DNA of 32,964 bases from Clostridia bacterium (GTDB lineage: Bacteria; Bacillota; Clostridia; Oscillospirales; CAG-272). Positions within the stretch are counted from its first letter, which is position 1. Every line of letters starts with the position of its first letter. Below are positions 25,708 to 32,964 of the stretch, one piece after another. The DNA is taken from the NCBI GenBank assembly GCA_017416185.1, contig JAFQDF010000012.1, positions 1 to 32,964 of the forward strand. The letters run 5' to 3'. Position numbers and translations under genes: made by a program. Under the pieces are notes generated by a model. The model ran no database searches. It was not told the origin of the DNA and worked only from the letters and a program-made list of their open reading frames with translations.

Positions 25708-26439
25708 ATGAACATAGTCGTATGTGATGACAACAAAACATTTGCGGAAACATTAGTTAAAAAGATAAACATACTGATACCGAGAAGCAGTAATTTCGGC
25801 AATATAGATTTTGACTGCAGTTACATATATCCCGCTGAAAAGCTATTAAAATATGCTGAAAACAAACGTATAGATATACTTTTTCTTGATATAACTATGC
25901 CTGATATAAACGGCTTGGAGGTAGCACAGCGGTTCTATGAAGATCATTCCGACACCTTGATAATCTTCGTAACAAGCTATGAAAACTATGTTTTCCACTC
26001 ACTTAAATTCAATCCCTTCCGTTTTATCAGAAAGAATGCTCTTAAAGAAGAATTGGAAGAAGCAGTGATATCCGCTCTCGGCAAGCTGTTGTCAGCCGAC
26101 GAGTATCTTACCATAACAAACAGAAATGACTGTACGAGGATAAATATACAGCGCATCCTGTATATGGAGAAGGAGAAGGACTCTAACTATATAAACATAG
26201 TAACGGTAGACGATACCTACAGGCACAGAGCGAATATAAACGAATTATCCGAACAGTTTAAGGGACATATGTTTGTCAAAATAAATGCCGGCACAATTGT
26301 CAATTTAAGGCATATAAGTGCCGTGCAGGAAGGAGAGCTTCTGATGTCAGATAATCAAAGACTGTTGGCTGCAAAAAAATACATACGAGATATCAAGGAA
26401 AGATATATCGAATTTATGAGAGGAACTGGTACTGTATAA
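25708..26439 (+). CDS. LytTR-family response regulator
   Basis: This is a cytoplasmic regulator of 243 residues. The receiver domain (1-120) has the acidic pair CDD (7-8), the phosphoacceptor Asp61 in LFLDITMPDINGL, Thr/Ser at 89-90 (FVTSYEN) and Lys109. The C-terminal LytTR DNA-binding domain (about 133-238) has YMEKEKDSNYINI and the closing KINAGTIVNLRHISAV..., NQRLLAAKKYIRDIKERYIEF. A GGGGAG site precedes the ATG. Its stop overlaps the kinase start by one base (TAATG). It probably binds the two 9-N12-9 box pairs in the divergent region upstream. Confidence 0.94.
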   Translation: MNIVVCDDNKTFAETLVKKINILIPRSSNFGNIDFDCSYIYPAEKLLKYAENKRIDILFLDITMPDINGLEVAQRFYEDHSDTLIIFVTSYENYVFHSLKFNPFRFIRKNALKEELEEAVISALGKLLSADEYLTITNRNDCTRINIQRILYMEKEKDSNYINIVTVDDTYRHRANINELSEQFKGHMFVKINAGTIVNLRHISAVQEGELLMSDNQRLLAAKKYIRDIKERYIEFMRGTGTV

Positions 26440-27737
26440 TGGGACTGTTGATAGAATTGGCGGCAAATCTATACGACTCGGCGATCGGTGTATGGTTTGT
26501 ACTTAAGCTTTGTGGTGGTAATATAAAAGAAAGTAAATTCTTTTATCCTGCTATAGCAGTATTATTTGCCGCAACCAGTGTGTTTTCTTTTTTTACCAAC
26601 TTTTCTGCAATACTTTCATTGGTAATATTCTTAATACTGTTTTTATACAGTCTGACAATTAAAACCGGCAAATTTATAAACAGAATAATGTCATCGCTGT
26701 TATTTAATATAGTGATGATAATCGGAAATACTTTTGTGATGTTTTCTCTCAGCAAAGTACTCTCCGCCGACATTCAAGATATCATTAATACATCTTATAT
26801 GGGAAGATATTTACACATATTACTGTGTAAAGTAGTAATGACCGCCGTCTTGCTTATACTTGTAAGAATATTTACTATTAAAACGCATTTTTCCTTTTAC
26901 GACCTGTTGTTATATCTGCTCTTTCCCTGTATCACCGTCGTGACCCTGTATACGTTCATACAGTTGGGGATAGATTTTGACACGTCAAGGTATTCAGCGC
27001 TTATAATATCGGTTATTTTAGCTTTAGCGATACTTAACGTCCTTGCGGTACTGTGGTTCCGAAGATCTGTGGATAACGTCTCTGCTCAGCTTGAGCTTGA
27101 TATGCTGAAAAAGCGTAACGAGTTAGAGGAAGAACGATACCGTGAGCTTGGCAGGATGTACGAGCAGCTCCGTATAACCAGACACGATATAAGGGATCAT
27201 CTGGTAAGTATCAACTGTCTTTTGGAGGAGCATAGATATGACGACGTTGAAAAATACATATCCGAAAAACAGGCAGAGTTAGAAAAGACCGAGCATATCT
27301 GCCACACCAACAACCGTGTAATAGATTATATAATAGACTCCTATATGACGGATAACAGAGATATATTCTTTATAGTATCGGGAGAGTACGCAGAGTGCGA
27401 TTATATAGACCCGATGGATATATCGTCACTACTTGGAAATATGCTCAGCAACGCCGTCAGAGGTGCCGAGGGCAGTAAGCACAAGCAGATAGAGATATCC
27501 TTTGCGGTAAACGGGTATTATTTGAATATCATATGCAAAAATACCGTGCCTAAATCGGTATTAAAGACCAATCCAAAGCTTATATCTACTAAAGAGGATT
27601 CCAATCGTCACGGTTACGGTATCAAGAGTATGCAGTGCATAGTGGATAAGTACGACGGTATGATGCAGTTCTTTGAGGAAGGCAGAAAATTCTGCGTTCA
27701 CGCTTCTCTGCCTATGGTGGATCTGAGTACGTTATAA
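26439..27737 (+). CDS. GHKL (AgrC/ComD-type) sensor histidine kinase
   Basis: This is a membrane sensor kinase of 432 residues. The N-terminal ~205 residues contain about six hydrophobic segments, as in peptide-sensing AgrC/ComD kinases. The H-box is RITRHDIRDHLVSI, with His249 as the likely phosphorylation site. The N-box is LLGNMLSNAVRGAEG (usual family form GNLLDNAIEA, so two positions differ), and the G-box is HGYGIKSM (391-398). It is coupled to the regulator gene by a TAATG overlap. No agrB/agrD-like peptide gene is visible nearby, so the signal is unknown. Confidence 0.92.
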   Translation: MGLLIELAANLYDSAIGVWFVLKLCGGNIKESKFFYPAIAVLFAATSVFSFFTNFSAILSLVIFLILFLYSLTIKTGKFINRIMSSLLFNIVMIIGNTFVMFSLSKVLSADIQDIINTSYMGRYLHILLCKVVMTAVLLILVRIFTIKTHFSFYDLLLYLLFPCITVVTLYTFIQLGIDFDTSRYSALIISVILALAILNVLAVLWFRRSVDNVSAQLELDMLKKRNELEEERYRELGRMYEQLRITRHDIRDHLVSINCLLEEHRYDDVEKYISEKQAELEKTEHICHTNNRVIDYIIDSYMTDNRDIFFIVSGEYAECDYIDPMDISSLLGNMLSNAVRGAEGSKHKQIEISFAVNGYYLNIICKNTVPKSVLKTNPKLISTKEDSNRHGYGIKSMQCIVDKYDGMMQFFEEGRKFCVHASLPMVDLSTL

Positions 27738-27746
27738 AAAAGAAAA

Positions 27747-27778
27747 AACAGTTGCTTCACACTTTAAGCAACTGTTTT
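27747..27778. terminator. Bidirectional terminator between kinase and oxidoreductase genes
   Basis: A perfect 12-bp stem (AAACAGTTGCTT with AAGCAACTGTTT) and an 8-base loop, with TTGTTGTTTATT on the plus side and a run of T (AAAAAAGAAAAA complement) on the minus side. It can serve both convergent operons. Confidence 0.9.
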
Positions 27779-27796
27779 GTTGTTTATTGATATTGA

Positions 27797-28780
27797 TTAT
27801 TTTGCTGCCGCCTGAATAGTAAGAGTATCTCTCTGGCTCTTTATTACCTCTTCGGTACAGATGAGAAGGTCGGTCTTGCCGTCGATCTCGTCGATAAAGT
27901 CGGTAATATGGTTGTTTGCGGGAGTCTTACCCTCGATAAACTCCATTGCGGGAGCATAGTCAAGGTATGCCTCAACACCGTTCTTACCGTCCTCGGCAAA
28001 GCGGATCATACCCTTAGAGCCCCAGATAAGGAACTGCCAGTAGTAGGGGATTCCGTACTCAACGTGGCTGGGGGCTGCATAGCTTACGTCTGCCATAACT
28101 CCGCAGCCGCCGTCAAGCTCTACCATAAACTGCGCGCAATCCTTAAATGCGGGAGCCTCGGTAGCGTATGCGTTCCAGGTTCTTGCACCTGTTACCTTCT
28201 TTAAGGTCTTGCCTGTAAGGTACTCAACAAGGTCAACACCGTGGATGGAGATATCGTTGATAACTCCCTCGTGCTTGCCCTCCTCAAAGTACCACATAGG
28301 TCTGTTACCGTAGTCAAGAGAATGCTGACCGTTGAAGGAAACTGCGTGTATCTCGCCTAATTTTCCGCTGTCAATCATTTCCTTTGCGATAGCGGTATAA
28401 GGAGAGTAGCGGAGGCTGAGCATACAACCTACCTTAAGATTCTTTTCTTTAGCCAATCTTTCGATCTCGTCAAGCTGTTCAAGGGAGGTACAGATAGGCT
28501 TATCTGCCATTACGTGTTTACCCGCCTTGAGAGCCGCGATAGCAAGCTCTCCTCTTCTGCCGTAATAGTCACCGATGGCAACGATGTCGGCATCTGAGTT
28601 TAAAACATCCTCAAAGGTGGCGAAGTTAAAGTCAACACCGTGGTTGTCGGTAGCAGCCTTTCTTGCTGCCTCGTCCTCCTCCCAGGAGCCGACAAGCTCT
28701 ATGCGGTCGCAATCCTTGACCTGATTGTAAAGAGCAAATATATGTCCGTGTCTGAATCCTGCAAAAGCTATTTTCTTCAT
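27797..28780 (-). CDS. Gfo/Idh/MocA family oxidoreductase (second gene of pair)
   Basis: This is a predicted NAD(P)-dependent sugar or cyclitol dehydrogenase of 327 residues. The N-terminal Rossmann domain starts MKKIAFAGFRHGHIFALYNQ, where the usual GxGxxG is replaced by GFRHGH, a variant seen in part of this superfamily. The DKP motif (MADKPICTS; usually EKP) supplies the conserved lysine. The C-terminal domain has the typical beta-sheet stretch and a likely active-site segment GVINDISIHGVDLVEYLTG. Its ATG overlaps the stop of the preceding homologue by one base (TAATG). The substrate is not known. Confidence 0.9.
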   Translation of the reverse strand: MKKIAFAGFRHGHIFALYNQVKDCDRIELVGSWEEDEAARKAATDNHGVDFNFATFEDVLNSDADIVAIGDYYGRRGELAIAALKAGKHVMADKPICTSLEQLDEIERLAKEKNLKVGCMLSLRYSPYTAIAKEMIDSGKLGEIHAVSFNGQHSLDYGNRPMWYFEEGKHEGVINDISIHGVDLVEYLTGKTLKKVTGARTWNAYATEAPAFKDCAQFMVELDGGCGVMADVSYAAPSHVEYGIPYYWQFLIWGSKGMIRFAEDGKNGVEAYLDYAPAMEFIEGKTPANNHITDFIDEIDGKTDLLICTEEVIKSQRDTLTIQAAAK

Positions 28781-29937
28781 TATTTAGTACCGCCTGTTAC
28801 GTAGAATCTGTCCTCGATGCCTTCCTTGGGCTTGGAATTCGCTACACGCTCCATAAGCTCGTTATAGAACTCGTCGTGGGGGAAGCTCTTAAGATCTACC
28901 CACTTACTGCCGTTCCAAGCGGAGTGATACATCGCGTTAGACATAGTGAGCTCGTTTATAGCCTCGTAGCCGGGAGAGAGAAGCTCTGTTCTGCCTGTGA
29001 GAACTGCATCGGCAAAATCCTTGAATACGCCGGAGTAATCATCCTCTACTGCGGGAACCTCGACCTCTATACGGTTTCTGGGAGGCTCCTCGTCGTTGTG
29101 GTCGGCATTCCACTGACGCTCGGAGATCTCAAGCTTATCAAAGAATATCTTACCGTGTTCCATAACCACACGACCCATATCGCAGGAGATATCAAGTCTG
29201 TTGGTACCGGGAGTTTCGCCCGTACCGGTAAGATAAACACCTGTAGTTCCGTTGTCATACTTGAACATTGCGGAAACGTCATCGTCAACCTCGATATCGT
29301 AATACTTACCGAAGCTTACGTCTGCCATAAGTGAGTCGGGAGTACCGAACAGCCACTGCCAGAGGTCAAGCTGGTGGGGACACTGGTTTATAAGTGCGCC
29401 GCCGCCTTCGGTCGCCCAGGTAGAACGCCATCCTGCACTGTCGTGGTATGCCTGAGGACGGTACCACTGTGTAGCAAGCCAGGTAATACGCTTGATGTGA
29501 CCCAGTTCACCCGAAGCCACGAGCTTCTTTAAGGTCTGATATACGGGGAGACCTCTTAAACAGAAGTTAACGGCTAAGAGCTTGCCTGACTTCTTCTGCG
29601 CCTCGATCATTTCGTTTACCTGCTTGGTATATACGCCAGCAGGCTTCTCGCAGAGAACGTGAAGTCCGTGTTCAAGTGCCTTTATTGCAAGCTCGGGATG
29701 CACATAGTGAGGTGTTGCGATAGTCACCGCGTCACAGAGACCGCTCTTGTAGAGGTCCTCTGCTTTCTCAAACTGAGGAACGTCGGGCATAAGCTCCTTT
29801 GCATACTCAAGCTTCTTGGGATTGATATCACAAACGGCGGTTATCTCCATATTCGGAACCTTACCCTCTGTGATAAAGTTGTAATGAGTATGACCCATAT
29901 TGCCGAAGCCGACAATACCAATTCTTACTTTTTCCAT
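28780..29937 (-). CDS. Gfo/Idh/MocA family oxidoreductase (first gene of pair)
   Basis: This is a predicted NAD(P)-dependent dehydrogenase of sugars or inositols, 385 residues. It has the Rossmann motif GIVGFGNMGHTH, the VCDINPKKLEYAKE strand, and CEKPAG with the conserved Lys. The segment GGGALINQCPHQLDLWQWLFG contains the usual catalytic His region. It is the first of a coupled pair, with its own promoter overlapping the end of the gene upstream. Two homologues together suggest sequential oxidation or epimerisation steps, which is inference. Confidence 0.92.
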   Translation of the reverse strand: MEKVRIGIVGFGNMGHTHYNFITEGKVPNMEITAVCDINPKKLEYAKELMPDVPQFEKAEDLYKSGLCDAVTIATPHYVHPELAIKALEHGLHVLCEKPAGVYTKQVNEMIEAQKKSGKLLAVNFCLRGLPVYQTLKKLVASGELGHIKRITWLATQWYRPQAYHDSAGWRSTWATEGGGALINQCPHQLDLWQWLFGTPDSLMADVSFGKYYDIEVDDDVSAMFKYDNGTTGVYLTGTGETPGTNRLDISCDMGRVVMEHGKIFFDKLEISERQWNADHNDEEPPRNRIEVEVPAVEDDYSGVFKDFADAVLTGRTELLSPGYEAINELTMSNAMYHSAWNGSKWVDLKSFPHDEFYNELMERVANSKPKEGIEDRFYVTGGTK

Positions 29938-29976
29938 TGTATATAGTTACCTTTCGTGGGATTTTATACTTAATTT

Positions 29977-30005
29977 ATGATATCATAAAGGCATTTATTT
30001 GTCAA
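29977..30005 (-). promoter_or_regulatory. Promoter of the oxidoreductase pair
   Basis: The minus strand has TTGACA (30000-30005), a 17-bp spacer and TATCAT (29977-29982). The -35 box overlaps the stop codon of the upstream small gene. Confidence 0.8.
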
Positions 30006-30391
30006 TCGAAAATACTCAATTCTGTACCGTCATAAGTGATATTACAGCGCCTTATTCCCTTTTTTCGTATATAACGCAGTCTGCCCTTCCTCTTGTCCCA
30101 GACAAAGCTGCTCCTGTGACGGCGCAGACACTCGTTATCCTTATATATCCGAGCCTCGGTTATGACCGAAATAATTTCCTCATCCTCATAGGTCACACGG
30201 CAGTTGAGCATACCGCAAAGCTTTTTCCGCTTTGCATAGCTTATAAACGCCTCTGCCTGTCTCTGATAAAAACTATCTATTCTTTTTTTATCAAAAACAG
30301 GATAGCGTACCGAGGCACAGCCTATACGTCTTTCTCCGTCGGTAATATCTATTCTTTCAATTTTTTCTTTTGTTTCCAAAATATCACCCAT
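30002..30391 (-). CDS. Small uncharacterised protein, start uncertain
   Basis: The 129-residue product is not recognised. It is rich in Arg/Lys and has no signal peptide or membrane segment. The middle (SVRYPVFDKKRIDSFYQRQAEAFISYAKRKK) faintly recalls the start of PdaC/DUF4163-like domains, but this is weak. No Shine-Dalgarno site precedes the ATG at 30391, and the terminator of the preceding gene ends only about 15 bases upstream. A TATAAT overlaps the ATG, so expression may be leaderless, by readthrough, or from a different start. Coding status is likely because the frame is long and its end abuts a good promoter. Confidence 0.55.
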   Translation of the reverse strand: MGDILETKEKIERIDITDGERRIGCASVRYPVFDKKRIDSFYQRQAEAFISYAKRKKLCGMLNCRVTYEDEEIISVITEARIYKDNECLRRHRSSFVWDKRKGRLRYIRKKGIRRCNITYDGTELSIFD

Positions 30392-30406
30392 TATATAATA
30401 TGCAGT

Positions 30407-30435
30407 AAAAAAAGGCGGTATGTGTTACCGCCTTT
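30407..30435 (-). terminator. Terminator of the four-gene unknown cassette
   Basis: A perfect 10-bp stem (AAAGGCGGTA with TACCGCCTTT) with a 5-base loop and a run of seven T on the minus strand, 2 bases after the last cassette gene. Confidence 0.92.
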
Positions 30436-30437
30436 TA

Positions 30438-30905
30438 TCAAAACTCTTTTCTTCCTGCAAATCTCATAATGGTATTTACGTACTTTTTGGTTTCCTCATC
30501 GATCGAGGGAACCTTCTTTGTCATATTTTCCAAAAGATCTGCCATATCCTTTACGTGAGCTGCAATTCTCTGTTCGGGAGTAGGAAGTGCACTGCCTGTA
30601 TCCTTGTTATATTTTAATGTAACACAGCTATTCTCGCCGTTGTTAAAATATATCCTTATTTTATAAGAGTTTGAGTTCACGTTAAATTCAGTAAAGTTGA
30701 ATGTCTTGATATCCTCCTTCATATCATAGGTCGCCTGAATATCGGTGAGCTTAATGAAATGAAGCTTATCAAGCGTACTGTTGGTAGAAAGCTTACACAT
30801 CTTATGCGCGCCCTCCCAAACCAGGCCGTAGTCCTTTGACGCCATTGTTAAAGCGCCCTTTGCCGCCTTTTTGCCAAAGTCTTTGAGCTTGTCCATAAAT
30901 CCCAT
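30438..30905 (-). CDS. Uncharacterised cassette protein 4 (155 aa)
   Basis: The protein is not recognised. It is soluble, with a basic amphipathic start (MDKLKDFGKKAAKGALTMA), a predicted beta-rich middle (KLHFIKLTDIQATYDMKEDIKTFNF, then YKIRIYFNNGENSCVTLKYN) that could be a PH-like or bacterial PH-fold domain, and a helical end. GGAGG lies before the ATG. It is the last gene of the cassette behind the divergent XRE regulator and ends in a strong terminator. Confidence 0.75.
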   Translation of the reverse strand: MGFMDKLKDFGKKAAKGALTMASKDYGLVWEGAHKMCKLSTNSTLDKLHFIKLTDIQATYDMKEDIKTFNFTEFNVNSNSYKIRIYFNNGENSCVTLKYNKDTGSALPTPEQRIAAHVKDMADLLENMTKKVPSIDEETKKYVNTIMRFAGRKEF

Positions 30906-30948
30906 TGTTTTGTCCTCCTAAAATTAAATAATTATATTATTCGTTTTA

Positions 30949-31392
30949 TTAGTGTAATCTGTGGGCCGCATCGGCAACAAAAGCGCCGCAGTTGGGAATA
31001 CCTCCACGGCAAGCCATTCTGTTAGCGCATTTTTGACAACGTGTACGCGCTTTACTTTCCGCCTCCGCCTGCGCTCTCCACGCCTCTCTTTCGGCCTTGG
31101 CCTGTGCCCTTGCCTGCTGATCAGCCTGATCCTTCATATACTGTACCTGCATTGCCGCCTGATGCTCCATTGCCTCGTTATGTCTGCGTTCCTCTTCTAT
31201 CTGTCTTTCGAGCAATTCGGTACGTCTTGCTTCCTCTTGCATACGCTGTGCTCGCTCAAGCTCCTCGCGTTCCTCGGATATGGCAAGATTAATTGCCTCC
31301 TTCAGGTCATCCGCACGCCCGGAGCCGAGATATGAAATAAGCTTGGGAAGATACTTCATATAGTCAATATGTATAACAGTGTTTTTCGTCAA
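30949..31392 (-). CDS. Uncharacterised coiled-coil protein with C-terminal cysteine motif (147 aa)
   Basis: The protein is not recognised. A long highly charged helix, probably a coiled coil (about 40-115, EEREELERAQRMQEEARR...), is followed by a Cys-rich end RCQKCANRMACRGGIPNCGAF, with four cysteines that could bind zinc. The long frame begins with TTG at 31392 and overlaps the previous gene by 29 bases; an ATG at 31359, 5 bases past that gene's stop, is an alternative. Neither has a clear ribosome site, so translation is probably coupled. Confidence 0.75.
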   Translation of the reverse strand: MTKNTVIHIDYMKYLPKLISYLGSGRADDLKEAINLAISEEREELERAQRMQEEARRTELLERQIEEERRHNEAMEHQAAMQVQYMKDQADQQARAQAKAEREAWRAQAEAESKARTRCQKCANRMACRGGIPNCGAFVADAAHRLH

Positions 31393-32014
31393 AACATACT
31401 ATTTCCAGACCTTCATTTATAAGCGCTTTCTTCTTTGCTTCACATTCCTCAAAGGTCTTTTGAAAGAGATCTTCCCGTGAGGCATAGTACTCTATATATT
31501 CCTTTGCAGCACGGATACCGTTGCTCTTCTCGGTGGGAAAATCAGCCATTGTGCTGTTAAAGGTTTCAAGGGAATCGTTATATTTTCGTAACTGGCCTTC
31601 ATAGTTTCCCTTTTCAAGTTCATATTTCTTCTTAGCAGTAGAAAACTTGACGGCAAATAGTATGGTTACCAGAATGCCTACAGCGGCAATGGTCGAAAGA
31701 AAGCTCTTGTGTGTAATAAAAAACAGAAGCGTACATGCAGCCGTAGGTAATCCTATGTACATCAGAAGCTTTTTACTCTCCTGATAAGCCGCATATAATT
31801 TATTGACACTCTCCTCCTTGATCTTTGGGAACACAGGAAGATTCTTAAATACTTTCGGTACACCGTCAAGGGGTTTTGTTTCCCCGTTGAATTTATCGAG
31901 AGCAGAAGCAGTCTCATAATTCCATTTGTTGTCGATATAATCGTTTATTTCAATAAATCTGTTATACTTTTCATTTAAAGCTACCAATTCATTGATAAGC
32001 TCAGCCTTATTCAT
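31364..32014 (-). CDS. Uncharacterised membrane protein with two TM helices (216 aa)
   Basis: The protein is not recognised. A helical N-terminal part is followed by a hairpin of two membrane helices (about 84-102 and 106-124; MYIGLPTAACTLLFFIT, FLSTIAAVGILVTILFAV). A coiled-coil-like cytoplasmic region follows (KKKYELEKGNYEGQLRKYND...). GGGGAGG overlaps the end of the previous gene, 3 bases before which it stops, so the pair is tightly coupled. It could anchor the coiled-coil partner encoded next. Confidence 0.78.
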   Translation of the reverse strand: MNKAELINELVALNEKYNRFIEINDYIDNKWNYETASALDKFNGETKPLDGVPKVFKNLPVFPKIKEESVNKLYAAYQESKKLLMYIGLPTAACTLLFFITHKSFLSTIAAVGILVTILFAVKFSTAKKKYELEKGNYEGQLRKYNDSLETFNSTMADFPTEKSNGIRAAKEYIEYYASREDLFQKTFEECEAKKKALINEGLEIVCFDEKHCYTY

Positions 32015-32017
32015 TAC

Positions 32018-32563
32018 TTATACCTCCCCTTTAAAAAGCCATACCCATTCGATAAGTATGTTCTCATACTTTTTGTCGATCTCAGAATAACATTGAGATG
32101 AAGGCATAACCAATGAGTTGTCAGCCTTGATATACCGTTTTCCGATCTCATCAAGCTTGTCGGTAAGGGCTTTCTTATCCTTCAGTTTATAACTGTATAT
32201 CCAACCCTTTTTGTCCTCGGGATCTGCAATTCCTGCCATAACAGCAAGTATGCCCACATACGTCAACGGAAGGTTGTCGAGTATCCCCGAATTCTGTATG
32301 TATTTAAGAAAGGGATTCTTTTCGGGATCAAGAATGTTTGGTGCTTTGGCAAATTCCAGATCCGATTCAAACAGAGCATCCGAAAAGATAAACGAGAACT
32401 TGAACAAAATGTTTTCGTCATAATTCTTGTTATGTTTCTTACAGAATGCTTTGAGATACCCGTGCAGATAGTTTACTCTCTGCTTTACGTCCGCTGCCGT
32501 ATTGATAGCGTTCAAGCCTTCGTCACTTGTAAACCATTCAATATTTCGATTGATCGTTTCCAT
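32018..32563 (-). CDS. Uncharacterised cassette protein 1 (181 aa)
   Basis: The protein is not recognised. It looks soluble and helical, without signal peptide or membrane helix, although YVGILAVMAGIAD is mildly hydrophobic. AAGGAG precedes the ATG. It is the first gene of the four-gene unit, transcribed from a promoter flanked by operator-like sites shared with the divergent XRE gene. Confidence 0.78.
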   Translation of the reverse strand: METINRNIEWFTSDEGLNAINTAADVKQRVNYLHGYLKAFCKKHNKNYDENILFKFSFIFSDALFESDLEFAKAPNILDPEKNPFLKYIQNSGILDNLPLTYVGILAVMAGIADPEDKKGWIYSYKLKDKKALTDKLDEIGKRYIKADNSLVMPSSQCYSEIDKKYENILIEWVWLFKGEV

Positions 32564-32590
32564 CCTTCTCTCCTTATAAAAATATCATTT

Positions 32591-32607
32591 TGTTGAATAG
32601 TATTCAC
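32591..32607. promoter_or_regulatory. Operator-like site 1 of the XRE/cassette region
   Basis: TGTTGAATAGTATTCAC contains a perfect TGAATA-G-TATTCA inverted repeat. It lies about 12 bases downstream of the cassette -10 box, around the first transcribed bases. Its reverse complement matches site 2 in 15 of 17 bases. Confidence 0.65.
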
Positions 32608-32619
32608 CACTTTTGTACA

Positions 32620-32648
32620 ATTATATCATAAAATAAAATAAATGTAAA
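32620..32648 (-). promoter_or_regulatory. Promoter of the four-gene unknown cassette
   Basis: The minus strand has TTTACA (32643-32648), a 17-bp spacer and TATAAT (32620-32625). The -35 lies inside operator-like site 2 and the start point near site 1. A weaker plus-strand promoter for the XRE gene (TATTCA, 17 bp, TATCAT) overlaps it face to face. Confidence 0.75.
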
Positions 32649-32660
32649 TAGTATTCAACA
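32644..32660. promoter_or_regulatory. Operator-like site 2 of the XRE/cassette region
   Basis: GTAAATAGTATTCAACA is an inverted near-copy of site 1 and overlaps the cassette -35 box. A regulator bound at both sites would block both divergent promoters. Confidence 0.65.
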
Positions 32661-32678
32661 TTTTTTTGGAGGTTTTTT

Positions 32679-32936
32679 ATGTTTAAAATCAAGGCCGCCG
32701 ACGGTACAAACAACCTTTGCGGGAAAAGAATAGCAGTCATAAGGAAAGAAAAGAAGCTTTCTCAACGCAAATTAGCCGCAAAAATGCAGTTATTGGGATT
32801 CGACGTGGACCATTATTTCATCCGCCGTGTGGAGAACGGCGAAAGATTTGTAACAGACATTGATCTTGTGATCTTTTCGAAAGCTCTTGAAGTTTCCATA
32901 GGTGATATACTGTCGGCGGAGGATGCTCAACTATAG
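32679..32936 (+). CDS. XRE-family helix-turn-helix regulator
   Basis: This is a small DNA-binding protein of 85 residues. The HTH domain covers about 14-78: GKRIAVIRKEKKLSQRKLAAKMQLLG, then IRRVENGERFVTDIDLVIFSKALEVSIGDIL, a classic Cro/C1-type pattern with an unusual HYFIRRVENG recognition region. A GGAGG site precedes the ATG. It is divergent from the unknown four-gene cassette, and the shared 115-bp region has two operator-like inverted sites, so it is likely the local repressor and autoregulator. Confidence 0.9.
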   Translation: MFKIKAADGTNNLCGKRIAVIRKEKKLSQRKLAAKMQLLGFDVDHYFIRRVENGERFVTDIDLVIFSKALEVSIGDILSAEDAQL

Positions 32937-32964
32937 GTTAAAATCGAGCTTCCGATAATATTTT

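Overview
The window reads as a chromosomal segment of a Gram-positive anaerobe of the Clostridia, most likely a gut Oscillospiraceae/Ruminococcaceae-type organism (inference). The basis is HrcA/CIRCE heat-shock control, SLH-domain surface proteins, a LytTR/GHKL two-component pair, an FtsEX operon with a secreted M23 hydrolase, and strong AGGAGG-type ribosome sites. Nearly all genes lie on the minus strand. No tRNA, rRNA, CRISPR array, insertion sequence or prophage was recognised.

Layout, left to right. (1) 1-3830: str operon read leftwards, rpsL-rpsG-fusA-tuf, with tuf cut by the window edge and an 86-bp tandem repeat filling the fusA-tuf gap. (2) 3.9-7.9 kb: accessory genes, namely a MATE exporter, a decayed P-loop kinase pseudogene, an SLH/DUF3298 surface protein and a beta-propeller-like lipoprotein. 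Most have their own promoter and related hairpins. (3) 8.0-15.8 kb: a long co-oriented run from one consensus promoter: PucR/CdaR-type regulator, ftsE, ftsX, a secreted coiled-coil M23 peptidase, a CtpA-type protease, greA, and a lysyl-tRNA synthetase fused to a C-terminal tRNA-binding domain. (4) 15.9-18.2 kb: a six-TM M48 metalloprotease. (5) 18.2-24.2 kb: heat-shock operon hrcA-grpE-dnaK-dnaJ-prmA under a CIRCE operator. Three copies of a heptamer-array-plus-hairpin repeat sit in its leader, in the grpE-dnaK gap and after prmA. (6) 24.3-27.8 kb: an SLH protein gene divergent from a LytTR response regulator and GHKL histidine kinase. Two inverted pairs of 9-N12-9 direct repeats lie between them. 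(7) 27.8-30.0 kb: two translationally coupled Gfo/Idh/MocA oxidoreductases. (8) 30.0-32.9 kb: small unknown genes, four of them in a cassette divergent from an XRE-type repressor with symmetric operator-like sites.

Most likely new biology: the LytTR-box architecture that wires the two-component pair to the SLH gene; the repeat family punctuating the heat-shock operon; the structured tandem repeat between fusA and tuf; and the XRE-controlled cassette of unknown proteins. All are sequence-based inferences without database searches.
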